Shown here one piece after another: positions 16,352 through 23,952 of a DNA stretch of 27,958 nt. Positions within the stretch are counted from its first letter, which is position 1, and every line of letters begins with the position of its first letter. Origin of the DNA: an uncultured Porphyromonadaceae bacterium (lineage in GTDB: Bacteria; Bacteroidota; Bacteroidia; Bacteroidales; Muribaculaceae). The DNA lies in NCBI GenBank assembly GCA_900541555.1, contig UQKE01000030.1, positions 1-27,958 on the forward strand. Reading direction: 5' to 3'. The notes under the pieces were generated by a model. The model was not told where the DNA came from, did not search any database, and saw only the letters and a program-made list of their open reading frames with translations. The translations under genes were made by a program, and so were the position numbers.

Positions 16352-19048
16352 ATGAAGAAGTATTTAATGCTGTTGGCGATAGGGATGGTTGGCATCCTCT
16401 CTTTTGATGCTTCGGCGTTGAAGCGCGAGCATCGCGCCACGTGGATGTCGGCGTATGTCAACGATTGGCCTTCTACGCCGATTACGGCGGGTAATGCCGA
16501 AACTTTGAAGAAGGTGGGGCTCACGGCTCTCGATTCTTTGCAACGCAATAATTTCACGACGATTTATTATCATGCGCGTGTGATGTGCGACGCGATGTAC
16601 GATTCGAAGTATGAACCGTGGTCGAGTTTTGTTTCTCCAACTCGTGGCGAAACGCCGGCCTTTGATCCGCTGGCATTTATCGTGGAAAATGCACATGCAC
16701 GCGGTTTGGAGGTGTATGCTTGGCTGAATCCTTACAGATATTTGAATTCTGAATCGCAAGAAGGATGGGGCAGCGCCGGCGGCGACAAGAACTACGAAAA
16801 CAGCCATCCCGAATGGTTGATCAAATGGAAAAACGGCAGCCAAACGTGGACGATTCTCAATCCGGCACTTCCGGAGGTGAAGCAACGCATAGTGGATGTC
16901 GTGGCCGACATTTTGGACAAGTATGACGTCGATGGCATCGTGTTTGACGATTATTTTTATCAAAACGGTTTGCCTACGACGTATGATGCCGACGACTACA
17001 ACGCTTATCTTGCCGAAGGCGGCACGCTTTCGCAGGGCGACTGGCGCCGCGAAAATGTCAACGACATGGTGCGGAAAGTGAACGCCTACATCAAATCGAC
17101 AAAGCCGTGGGTGCGCTTCGGGATCGGGCCGGCCGGCGTGGCCGCCAGCGATGCAGATGTGGCTGCGAAATATGGTGTCGAGCCTTGTCCGGGAAGCGAT
17201 TGGCAATATAACGAGATCTATTCCGACCCCTTGGCGTGGCTGAGCGAAGGAACGATCGATTTCATTTCTCCGCAGGTCTATTGGAAGATAGGCAATGCGG
17301 CTGCCGATTACGCGAAAATAACGCCGTGGTGGTATGAAGTGTCGCACAAGTTCAATCGCCATTGCTTCATCAGCCAAGACCTTTCGAATACGGCCGGCAG
17401 CACGTCGCCTTTGTCGGAGTTTTATGATCAGATATCATTGACCCATACGTCGGCGGGCGATGCCGCTCCGGGGACGGTTTATTTCCCATGGCGGTCGCTG
17501 CTGAACAAATCGCAAAGGATTGATGGCAAAAAAGTGACGTTGTTCACCTATTTGCGCGGTTCGTTGTTCGACACGCATTCGCTCACTCCGGCAGTGGAAT
17601 GGGTGGAAGCTCCCTACCCGGGACAAGTGTCGAATGTTGCCCGTTCGGGACGTGTCTTGTCGTGGACAGGACTTGAAAATGTGCGTTATACGGTGTATGC
17701 CGTGCCTTCCGACATTGCGCCGGAAAACTTCTACAAAGATGCCGAATACTTGCTTGGCGTCAGCTATGAGCCTTCGTTTGAAATACCTGCCGCCGATGCC
17801 GACTATCCGGGCTATGGCATTGCCGATGCCGATTTGGGCAATTATAATTATGCAGTTGCCGTATTGGACCGCTATGGCAATGAATATGGCGCAGTGTTTG
17901 TCGGAGCTGACGTGGAGACGGCAGCGACACCGGCATTGACATATCCCGTCGGAGGCGCTCTCGCGCCGAATCGATTCACTTTCAGCTGGGAAGGAACGGC
18001 ACCTATCTATGAAATACAGATAGCAACCGATCCGGAGATGAAAGAATTGGTGGTGCGTCGCGAATTGACCGGCAATGTCGTGAAATCGGAGGAACTTTTC
18101 GACTTCGAGGCCGATAAGGATTATTATTGGACGGTTACGGCTCGCGGAAACAATGCGATTGAAGCGCGCTCGAATGTGGAATCGTTCCGTGTGGATAAAT
18201 TCCGCTTGACTTCTCCGGCAGCGGAGGCAACGGATGTTTCGTTGACGCCGACTCTGACGTGGAGCAAATTTGCCGATGACGCGGTTTATAAATTGTCGCT
18301 TTCGACACGTGTCGGATTCTCAGTCATGGCATACGAGACATCCACTCGGGAAACATCCTGCGCAATTCCGCTGTACTATTTGGATGGAAACACGCTTTAT
18401 TACGCAAAAGTGGAAGCAAGAACGCCCGACGGCACTGTGGACGAGACGGAGACAATCGAATTTACGACAGAGTATGTCGATGTTCCGGTGCCTACGATTC
18501 TTGCTCCTGCTACCGACGGCGAGACGATGTATAGCAACAAATGCATTTCGTTGCAGCCGCAAGAGGGCGTGGGGCAGACGCGCATCATGGTGAGCGCGAG
18601 CAAATCGTTTCCGGCACGTTCGTCGTACACGGGAACATTCGAAACTCGATTCTATACTCCTAATTTGTCGGAAATAGAGATGATTTCAACGCCGTTGGCA
18701 GACGGGGAAACTTACTATGTACGCGCACGTTTCTCATATCGCAATGAAAGTGGAGCGGTGGTGAATACCGATTGGACACCGGCGCGTTCGTTTGTTTATA
18801 GTGCAGCTTCGGGCGTCGACAATATGGAAAGCGACGGCGTTCGATTGATTGGCGGCGACGAGCCGATGCTGGTGGCAGGTGAAGCCGGCCTTGCAGTGGC
18901 GGTTTATTCGCTTGACGGACGTGAAGTGTATGGCACGACGACAGACGCTTCCGGCAATGCTTCTCTTTCCATGCTTGCAGATGGCGTATATGTCGTTACG
19001 GTTCGTTTGAGCGACGACAGCATGCGGACGTTTAAGTTGATTCGCTAA
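16352..19048 (+). CDS. GHL10 (family 10-like) glycosyl hydrolase, T9SS-type C-terminus, copy 2
   Basis: It has the same architecture and nearly the same length (898 aa) as the gene before it. The signal peptide ends at SFDASA. The GHL10 barrel (about 24-390) has KREHRATWMSAY, VDGIVFDDYFY (about 191-201) and DFISPQVYW. Three Fn3-like modules follow, and the T9SS-like tail contains VAVYSLDGREVYG, DGVYVVTVRL and TFKLIR. It differs from copy 1 in the loop after the catalytic region (LAEGGTLSQGDW instead of the longer Glu/Ala-rich insert) and between the catalytic barrel and the first Fn3-like module, where subsite differences may lie. Some DNA patches are almost identical to copy 1, with only silent changes. 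A strong terminator follows 21 bp after the stop, so this gene closes the operon. The two enzymes probably share or split one glycan; the sequence does not say which. Confidence 0.9.
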   Translation: MKKYLMLLAIGMVGILSFDASALKREHRATWMSAYVNDWPSTPITAGNAETLKKVGLTALDSLQRNNFTTIYYHARVMCDAMYDSKYEPWSSFVSPTRGETPAFDPLAFIVENAHARGLEVYAWLNPYRYLNSESQEGWGSAGGDKNYENSHPEWLIKWKNGSQTWTILNPALPEVKQRIVDVVADILDKYDVDGIVFDDYFYQNGLPTTYDADDYNAYLAEGGTLSQGDWRRENVNDMVRKVNAYIKSTKPWVRFGIGPAGVAASDADVAAKYGVEPCPGSDWQYNEIYSDPLAWLSEGTIDFISPQVYWKIGNAAADYAKITPWWYEVSHKFNRHCFISQDLSNTAGSTSPLSEFYDQISLTHTSAGDAAPGTVYFPWRSLLNKSQRIDGKKVTLFTYLRGSLFDTHSLTPAVEWVEAPYPGQVSNVARSGRVLSWTGLENVRYTVYAVPSDIAPENFYKDAEYLLGVSYEPSFEIPAADADYPGYGIADADLGNYNYAVAVLDRYGNEYGAVFVGADVETAATPALTYPVGGALAPNRFTFSWEGTAPIYEIQIATDPEMKELVVRRELTGNVVKSEELFDFEADKDYYWTVTARGNNAIEARSNVESFRVDKFRLTSPAAEATDVSLTPTLTWSKFADDAVYKLSLSTRVGFSVMAYETSTRETSCAIPLYYLDGNTLYYAKVEARTPDGTVDETETIEFTTEYVDVPVPTILAPATDGETMYSNKCISLQPQEGVGQTRIMVSASKSFPARSSYTGTFETRFYTPNLSEIEMISTPLADGETYYVRARFSYRNESGAVVNTDWTPARSFVYSAASGVDNMESDGVRLIGGDEPMLVAGEAGLAVAVYSLDGREVYGTTTDASGNASLSMLADGVYVVTVRLSDDSMRTFKLIR

Positions 19049-19069
19049 TCGCGAATGTGTTTTATGCAG

Positions 19070-19102
19070 AGAAGGTGTGCCTTTTGGCGCACCTTCTTTT
19101 TT
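19070..19102 (+). terminator. Terminator of the SusCD/GHL10 operon
   Basis: AGAAGGTGTGCC (19070-19081), loop TTTT, GGCGCACCTTCT (19086-19097), then five more T. This 12-bp stem contains one T-G pair. The T-tract is on the plus strand only, so it serves the upstream operon. Confidence 0.92.
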
Positions 19103-19349
19103 ATGTGCAAAAGCCTCGACCGGACAAAGCCGCTTCGCGGCTGGCGGCAACCCCTTTGGCTCGCTTATATCGCCGCCGGCGCGGCGACACAAAGGAAAAA
19201 ATTGCCGGTAGCAGTTATGGTTGAGGGTTTATGGTTGAGAAGCAGATGGAACAAGGCAAACACGCAATGTTCTCCTCAGGACTTTGAGAATGGAATCACT
19301 TGGTCCGACAAATTCATCTCCATCTTTTGCTGATTCGATATTCTGATTA
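19103..19349. other. Intergenic region with palindromes and a short direct repeat
   Basis: This lies between two convergent terminators. AGCCGC-TTC-GCGGCT (19128-19142) and TCGCCGC-CGGC-GCGGCGA (19170-19187) are perfect GC-rich hairpins 27 bp apart. TTATGGTTGAG occurs twice with a 14-bp period (19215-19225 and 19229-19239). A 92-codon frame on the plus strand (19055-19333) begins inside the terminator and has no recognisable motif. I see no gene here; the hairpin pair resembles a REP/BIME-type intergenic element. Confidence 0.4.
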
Positions 19350-19351
19350 GG

Positions 19352-19389
19352 AGAAAAGCAAACGGGGATACGCTGTGGCGCATCCCCGT
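19352..19389 (-). terminator. Terminator of the secG operon
   Basis: ACGGGGATACGC (19362-19373) and GCGCATCCCCGT (19378-19389) form a 12-bp stem with a 4-nt loop. The irregular A/C pair on the plus strand becomes a G-U pair on the minus strand, and on that strand the stem is followed by a T-rich stretch (TTTGCTTTTC). Both indicate termination of minus-strand transcription 22 bp past the secG stop. Confidence 0.75.
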
Positions 19390-19411
19390 GGTAATGTCGT
19401 TTTTTGTGTTT

Positions 19412-19780
19412 TTATTTTCCTGTTTCGGAAGCAGGCGCGTTTTGAGCCGGAGCAGGTGCGGCCGGCGTCGATTTCGACGGTGTTGCATAGTCCGGAGCTT
19501 TTGTTTGAGCCGGAGCTTGCGTAGTCGATACGCGCGATTGTGCAGGTTGGCTTGCGCTATTGTCGACGAAGAAAGCCGACAAGATGCTTAGAACGCAAAT
19601 GACAGTGGCAAGCGTCCATGTTGCTTTTTCCACAAAACTGTTTGTTTTGCGTACTCCCATGATTTGGTTGGAACTTGCGAAATTGGATGCGAGGCCTCCG
19701 CCTTTTGATTTTTGAATCAGCACGATGCCAATCATAAGGATAGAGGCGATAACAATCAGAATGACTAATACATTAAACAT
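19412..19780 (-). CDS. secG: Preprotein translocase subunit SecG
   Basis: Small inner-membrane subunit of the SecYEG channel. The N-terminal half has the SecG pattern: first membrane helix MFNVLVILIVIASILMIGIV, the conserved LIQKSKGGGLASNF loop, and a second helix (TWTLATVICVLSILSAFFV, about 54-72). The remaining 50 residues are a Pro/Ala/Thr-rich low-complexity tail, usual in Bacteroidota SecG, with no assigned function. The start codon overlaps the end of the upstream gene by 8 nt, which suggests translational coupling. It is the last gene of the sigma-54 activator-lptE-TPR-secG operon, closed by a hairpin terminator. Confidence 0.95.
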   Translation of the reverse strand: MFNVLVILIVIASILMIGIVLIQKSKGGGLASNFASSNQIMGVRKTNSFVEKATWTLATVICVLSILSAFFVDNSASQPAQSRVSTTQAPAQTKAPDYATPSKSTPAAPAPAQNAPASETGK

Positions 19781-20564
19781 TTTCAGTATTGTTTTTTTGT
19801 TTATATTTCTCGTTTACAATCAGTTTCTGTAAGAAACGGATTTGGTCTGCAAAGTAAATACTTTTTTCCGGAAAATTCAAATATAGCGATTGAATAATTT
19901 CAAGCGCTTTTTCGTATCGGTGTTGCCGGATGTAGATTTTTGCAAGGCTTTCCGACAGCATCGACGGGTCGCCTTCATCGACGGCGGCAGGCGCAGGGGC
20001 ATCGGTCACTTCCGAAGGTTGCGGCTCCGGCTCTGCGGCCGGCGGCGCGTACGGGCTTCCGCTTTGGCGTTTGCTGTCGATGATGAAGCGGTTTATCAGC
20101 AAGTCGTTTTCGCTGAGGTTGCTGCTGTCGGACAAATCGGGAATGTTGCGCTCTTCTTCTTGTTCCAGCAATCGCGCGTACTCCGGTGTAGGGTTGAATA
20201 TGCGTTGTTCGATAGCTTTGATTTCTGCTTCATCGTTGTTTCCGAAAGTATCGAGAAAATGGGAGATTGTGTCCATTGTGGAACGCTTTTCCTTCTCGTC
20301 CTTTGGGTAGAAATCGTGGAAATCGTCGGGAATGTCTTCCACAAGCTCGAATAGGTCCGCTCGGTTGCCAAATGCAAGAGAGGCTGCGGCTAACGCATTT
20401 TTCCGGTTGCTTTCGTCGTCGGCGTTTCGGGCCAATAAGATTTTCGCCGGCAAGAAATACGGATAATCTGCTGCGACAGATTCGACAATGCCCCAATCGG
20501 GCTTTTCTGTGCAATCGGGCGATAGGAAACGGTCGAATTGTTGGGCTCTGTGCGTTTTCTCCAT
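19773..20564 (-). CDS. TPR-like conserved hypothetical protein
   Basis: No enzyme motif and no signal peptide, so it is probably cytoplasmic. I place the start at the Met of MEKTHRAQQFDRF (20564), giving 263 aa. An upstream Met at 20621 would extend the protein into lptE by 41 nt with an unconserved-looking Arg/Thr/Lys stretch. The N-terminal 100 residues look helical (FLPAKILLARNADDES, NALAAASLAFGNRADLFEL). A Pro/Ala/Glu-rich linker occupies about 168-196. The C-terminus is a TPR-like helix pair (LAKIYIRQHRYEKALEIIQS, then LNFPEKSIYFADQIRFLQ) that I recall as recurrent next to lptE and secG in Bacteroidales. Its function is not known to me. It lies 16 nt after lptE and overlaps secG by 8 nt. 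Confidence 0.85.
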   Translation of the reverse strand: MEKTHRAQQFDRFLSPDCTEKPDWGIVESVAADYPYFLPAKILLARNADDESNRKNALAAASLAFGNRADLFELVEDIPDDFHDFYPKDEKEKRSTMDTISHFLDTFGNNDEAEIKAIEQRIFNPTPEYARLLEQEEERNIPDLSDSSNLSENDLLINRFIIDSKRQSGSPYAPPAAEPEPQPSEVTDAPAPAAVDEGDPSMLSESLAKIYIRQHRYEKALEIIQSLYLNFPEKSIYFADQIRFLQKLIVNEKYKQKNNTENV

Positions 20565-20580
20565 AAACGTTTTTGTTTTT

Positions 20581-21090
20581 TTACCAATTGCCGGCCGTGG
20601 CGTTGAATATGAGCGTGACAAGTTCGTCAGTGATTTGTTCGCAAAGCTCGTCTTGCACGGAAGTGAGCATTTGCGACGAGTCGAAGTCGCGAAACGCCGA
20701 GAAAGTCTGATCGACCGAGCCGCTTGCGTTGATGTGGTCGGTGTATTTGACGCGCACGGTGATGGTCAGCCGTGTCTGGGAAGCATAGGCGTCTTCCGTG
20801 ACAGCTTGCGGTGTCAGTTCGTAGCCTGTTATTTCGCCTTCCAGCGAAAGGTTGGTGTTCGAACTGTCGACGATTTGCAACCGTGTCTGCTTGGTGAAAG
20901 TGTCGGCAATCTTGTTTTCAAACATTGGTTGCAGCGGAGCGTAAACCATGGCTGCGCGAATCGGGAAGTTGCCGATGTTGATTGTTTTGTATATGTTGTA
21001 GTCGAGCGCGGCGCCATTGAATTTGTAGCTGATGGTGCATGCGCTTAACACGACTGTCAATATTGCTGCAAAATAGAATCTTTTCAGCAT
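20581..21090 (-). CDS. lptE: LPS assembly lipoprotein LptE
   Basis: Outer-membrane lipoprotein that plugs the LptD translocon and helps insert LPS. The 169-aa length fits. The lipoprotein signal is MLKRFYFAAILTVVLSAC (Cys 18), followed by the usual Bacteroidota LptE opening ISYKFNGAAL, then INIGNFPIRA, the segment LEGEITGYELTPQA and the C-terminal DELCEQITDELVTLIFNATA. The start follows the sigma-54 activator stop by 18 nt, so both are probably on one mRNA. lptC lies about 5 kb away in another operon. Confidence 0.9.
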   Translation of the reverse strand: MLKRFYFAAILTVVLSACTISYKFNGAALDYNIYKTINIGNFPIRAAMVYAPLQPMFENKIADTFTKQTRLQIVDSSNTNLSLEGEITGYELTPQAVTEDAYASQTRLTITVRVKYTDHINASGSVDQTFSAFRDFDSSQMLTSVQDELCEQITDELVTLIFNATAGNW

Positions 21091-21108
21091 TTTGTTTATA
21101 TGATGGGT

Positions 21109-22314
21109 TTATTCAAGTCCGTATTCTTTGATTTTCCGATAGAGGGTGCGTTCGGATATTTTCAATTCTTCGGCAGTTTTTTTCCGCTTTCCGTCGTTTC
21201 TTTCGAGCGAACGCTTGATTGTTTCCTTTTCCGTGTCTTCAAGCGTCATGGCCGTTTGTTCGTCCGGTTGGTCTGCGACTGAATGGATGGACGTGTGGCT
21301 GTGGGCAGGAAGTATCGGCTGGGTTGCGAAATCCTTTTGCAGCTCTTTGATGGGGCTTATCGGTTGCGCTGTGTTGTCGTTGAGATTTTCTATTTCGTCG
21401 CGAAGCCGGTCTAACTCTTTTCGCATTTCAAAAATCATTTTGAAAAGGATTTCGCGTTCATGCTCGTAGGAATGGGGCAATTCGCCCGCGGCAACGGCAG
21501 GCGCATATTCGCTTCCTGCGTCGGGCAGATAGCGCGATACGTCGTCGGCTGTGATTTTTCTGCCGGCGTCGAAAAGCGAGATTTGCTCGATAAGGTTTTT
21601 TAGCTGTCGCACGTTCCCCGGCCAGCGATAAGCCAACAATGCGTTTTTGGCGGAATCGTCGAGCTCGATAGGCGGCATGCGGTATTTTTCAGCAAAGTCC
21701 CTGCTGAATTTTCGGGCAAGCAGGGCGATGTCGTCGCCGCGGTCGCGCAGTGGCGGAATGGAAATGAACACGGTCGACAGCCGGTAGAACAAGTCTTCGC
21801 GGAATCGCCCCGACGCTACGGCTTTCAGCATGTTTACGTTTGTGGCGGCAACGACGCGGATGTTTGTTTTTTGCACGACCGACGAGCCGACTTTGATAAA
21901 TTCTCCGGATTCGAGCACGCGCAGCAATCGCGCTTGTGTGGTCAGGGGCAATTCTGCCACCTCGTCTAAGAATATCGTTCCGCCGTCGGCTTCTTCAAAA
22001 TACCCTTTGCGTGAAGATATTGCGCCGGTAAAAGCTCCCTTTTCATGTCCGAAAAGTTCGGAATCGATGGTGCCTTCCGGAATAGCTCCGCAGTTGACGG
22101 CGATGTATTTGTTGTGTTTGCGAGCGCTGTAATAATGAATGATTTGCGGGAAAAACTCCTTTCCGGCCCCGCTTTCTCCGTTAATGAGCACTGACAAGTC
22201 GATTGGCGCCACTTGCATGGCGCGTCCGATGGCTGCCAGCAGCGATGGCGCATTGCCGATAATGCCGAAGCGTTGTTTCACTTGTTGTATTTCGGGAGTG
22301 ATTTCGAGTGCCAT
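21109..22314 (-). CDS. Sigma-54-dependent transcriptional activator (no receiver domain)
   Basis: AAA+ enhancer-binding protein that remodels sigma-54 RNA polymerase. It is 401 aa and begins almost directly with the AAA+ domain: Walker A GESGAGK (46-52), the sigma-54-contacting GAFTGA loop (93-98), Walker B TIFLDE (113-118), sensor-type VVAATN and FREDLFYRLSTVFISIPPLRDR in that order. The C-terminus is a Fis-type helix-turn-helix (KKTAEELKISERTLYRKIKE, about 377-396). It lacks the N-terminal receiver, PAS or GAF domain of NtrC-like proteins, so its activity must be controlled by expression or by a partner protein. A Gln/Pro/Ser-rich linker separates the AAA+ and DNA-binding parts. In Bacteroidota it is regularly found upstream of lptE; the targets are unknown. 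Confidence 0.93.
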   Translation of the reverse strand: MALEITPEIQQVKQRFGIIGNAPSLLAAIGRAMQVAPIDLSVLINGESGAGKEFFPQIIHYYSARKHNKYIAVNCGAIPEGTIDSELFGHEKGAFTGAISSRKGYFEEADGGTIFLDEVAELPLTTQARLLRVLESGEFIKVGSSVVQKTNIRVVAATNVNMLKAVASGRFREDLFYRLSTVFISIPPLRDRGDDIALLARKFSRDFAEKYRMPPIELDDSAKNALLAYRWPGNVRQLKNLIEQISLFDAGRKITADDVSRYLPDAGSEYAPAVAAGELPHSYEHEREILFKMIFEMRKELDRLRDEIENLNDNTAQPISPIKELQKDFATQPILPAHSHTSIHSVADQPDEQTAMTLEDTEKETIKRSLERNDGKRKKTAEELKISERTLYRKIKEYGLE

Positions 22315-22337
22315 GACGTCGTATGAATTGTAGAAAA

Positions 22338-22371
22338 CAAAGGTACGATTTTATTCGGTAAAATGTTCAAA
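22338..22371 (-). promoter_or_regulatory. Promoter of the sigma-54 activator operon
   Basis: On the minus strand TTTG (22368-22371), a 22-bp spacer and TACCTTTG (22338-22345). The -7 box is perfect and the spacing slightly long. A start near 22331 leaves a leader of about 17 nt. Confidence 0.6.
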
Positions 22372-22416
22372 CTTTTCATTTATTCGGCTTGTTTGCGGTT
22401 GGAGCAAGGCGATTTT

Positions 22417-22448
22417 TTTGTTGTTCACGCTGAAATAGCGTACCTTTG
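22417..22448 (+). promoter_or_regulatory. trmD operon promoter
   Basis: TTTG (22417-22420), exactly 20 bp, then TACCTTTG (22441-22448): a perfect Bacteroidota housekeeping promoter. The predicted start near 22455 gives a leader of about 24 nt. It is divergent from the promoter at 22338-22371, with the two -33 boxes about 45 bp apart. Confidence 0.8.
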
Positions 22449-22478
22449 CGAATCCACAGTCGAACATGATATTGGAAA

Positions 22479-23162
22479 ATGCGTATTGATATAATTACAG
22501 TTTTGCCGGAAATATTGGATTCCCCGTTGAATTGTTCCATTTTGAAGCGAGCCCAGAAAAAAGGCCTTGTCGAGATTGTCGTGCATGATTTGCGCGATTA
22601 TACGATGGACAAGCATCGCCGTGTCGACGATTATCCGTTTGGCGGCGAGGCGGGAATGGTCATGCAGGTAGAGCCGGTGGACCGTTGCATATCGCATTTG
22701 AAAAGCGAACGCGACTATGATGAAGTGATTTTTGTCACCCCCGATGGAGCAACGTTCGACCAGCCAATGGCCAACCGCTTGTCGCTGGCCGAAAATCTGA
22801 TCATTCTTTGCGGACACTACAAGGGCATCGATTATCGGATTCGCGAGCATTTCGTCACGCGGGAAATTTCGATAGGCGACTATGTGCTTACCGGCGGCGA
22901 ATTGCCTGCCGCCATTATTGCCGACGCTGTGGTGAGGTTGATTCCGGGAGCAATCGGCGACGAGCAGTCGGCGTTGAGCGATTCGTTTCAAGACGGGTTG
23001 CTTGCCCCGCCTGTCTACACGCGTCCTGCCGACTACAAGGGATGGAAGGTGCCGGAGGTCTTGTTGTCGGGGCATCAAGCGAAAATCGACGAGTGGCGAT
23101 ATGAAATGGCGCTGCAACGCACGCGCGAGCGGCGGCCGGATTTGCTCGAAAATAAAAAATAA
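22479..23162 (+). CDS. trmD: tRNA (guanine(37)-N1)-methyltransferase TrmD
   Basis: Methylates G37 next to the anticodon using S-adenosylmethionine, which prevents +1 frameshifting. At 227 aa it matches the family (about 225-255). The SPOUT knot is visible: [18 protein letters not shown], then [15 protein letters not shown] (about 130-144) and VRLIPGAIG. The N-terminus [20 protein letters not shown] and the [16 protein letters not shown] segment (about 49-64) are also typical. It is led by a perfect promoter. A DivIC/FtsB-like gene follows after 6 bp, so the two are co-transcribed. No rimM, rpsP or rplS neighbours are present, unlike the proteobacterial trmD operon. Confidence 0.96.
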   Translation: MRIDIITVLPEILDSPLNCSILKRAQKKGLVEIVVHDLRDYTMDKHRRVDDYPFGGEAGMVMQVEPVDRCISHLKSERDYDEVIFVTPDGATFDQPMANRLSLAENLIILCGHYKGIDYRIREHFVTREISIGDYVLTGGELPAAIIADAVVRLIPGAIGDEQSALSDSFQDGLLAPPVYTRPADYKGWKVPEVLLSGHQAKIDEWRYEMALQRTRERRPDLLENKK

Positions 23163-23168
23163 GGAGTC

Positions 23169-23468
23169 ATGGGCATGTTTTCAAAAATCAAAAAGAGATT
23201 TGGCAGGATTAATTTTCTCCTTGTTTTCATTGTCGGCTTTCTTGTGTACATCACATTTATATCCGATTATAACTATTTCCGCGTTGTCGCTTACGACAAA
23301 GAAATAAAAGAACTGAAAGCGGAAATCAAAGCGTGCCGCGATTCGGCGCAGTCTTATCAGACGAAACTTGCAAGGCTCGACAGCGATCCGGAAACGCTTG
23401 AACGCATCGTTCGGGAAGAATACAATATGAAACGTGAAAATGAAGATTTATATATAGTGAAAGAATGA
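23169..23468 (+). CDS. Septum formation initiator (DivIC/FtsB-like) protein
   Basis: A bitopic inner-membrane protein of the divisome that links early and late division proteins in this family. It is 99 aa: a short basic N-terminus (FSKIKKRFGR), one membrane helix (INFLLVFIVGFLVYITFI, about 15-32), a coiled coil (KEIKELKAEIKACRDSAQSY, about 44-63), and the family's closing region PETLERIVREEYNMKRENED. The start lies 6 bp after trmD, and the stop overlaps the next start (ATGATG). The family call is firm; assignment to DivIC or FtsB by name is not attempted. Confidence 0.9.
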   Translation: MGMFSKIKKRFGRINFLLVFIVGFLVYITFISDYNYFRVVAYDKEIKELKAEIKACRDSAQSYQTKLARLDSDPETLERIVREEYNMKRENEDLYIVKE

Positions 23469-23878
23469 TGAACAGACAGAAAAAAGAACAATATTTGAAT
23501 GTGGCACTTTCGGTGTCGATGATAGTTTTGCTGCTTGCGGCATTTTTGCCGTTGATCGACATTGAGTCGCCGTGGTTGCGTTATTTGTTTGCCTTCGCTG
23601 CGTTTGTGACGGTGTTGGTACGTGTGTTGCAACGGATGTTGTACAGGAAGGACAAATATAGCTTGCGAGTTCGCCGGCTTTTCACATTGGAATTTTGGTC
23701 GTCGATGTGCTATCTCGTGTCGGCATTGTTTGTGTTTGCAGATCCGTACCATTCTACGTGGCTCGGCTTTCTGACCGCCGGCGCTTGCGTGCAGGTTTAC
23801 GCATCGTTCATGATTGACCGCCAATTGAAAAAAGAAGGACGGGAGAGAATCGGGGAAGATGTCGATAAAAATGCTTAA
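23465..23878 (+). CDS. Small integral membrane protein of unknown function
   Basis: 137 aa with four probable membrane helices: about 13-31 (VALSVSMIVLLLAAFLPLI), 37-56 (PWLRYLFAFAAFVTVLVRVL), 77-93 and 97-115. The loops are positively charged (RMLYRKDKYSLRVRR), which would place them in the cytoplasm. No catalytic or transport motif is seen. It overlaps the DivIC-like gene by 4 nt and may be translated from it, so a role linked to the envelope or division is possible but unproved. Two adjacent Met codons (23465, 23468) could both serve as the start. Confidence 0.82.
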   Translation: MMNRQKKEQYLNVALSVSMIVLLLAAFLPLIDIESPWLRYLFAFAAFVTVLVRVLQRMLYRKDKYSLRVRRLFTLEFWSSMCYLVSALFVFADPYHSTWLGFLTAGACVQVYASFMIDRQLKKEGRERIGEDVDKNA

Positions 23879-23936
23879 ATTGCAGATATTCGGTATAAAA
23901 CGGAATAAAAAAGACGTGCGGTTAAGCACTATTTAC

Positions 23937-23944
23937 TAATTTTG
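23937..23944 (+). promoter_or_regulatory. Possible coaX promoter (-7 element)
   Basis: TAATTTTG is a full match to TAnnTTTG, but no TTTG lies 19-21 bp upstream (GACG is there). The box ends only 8 bp before the coaX ATG, so transcription from it would give a leaderless or nearly leaderless mRNA. Confidence 0.35.
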
Positions 23945-23952
23945 CGTTCAAA

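Noticed and set aside
19055..19333. A 92-codon frame after the GHL10 genes
   Set aside because: It starts within the operon terminator and crosses the palindromes; no motif.
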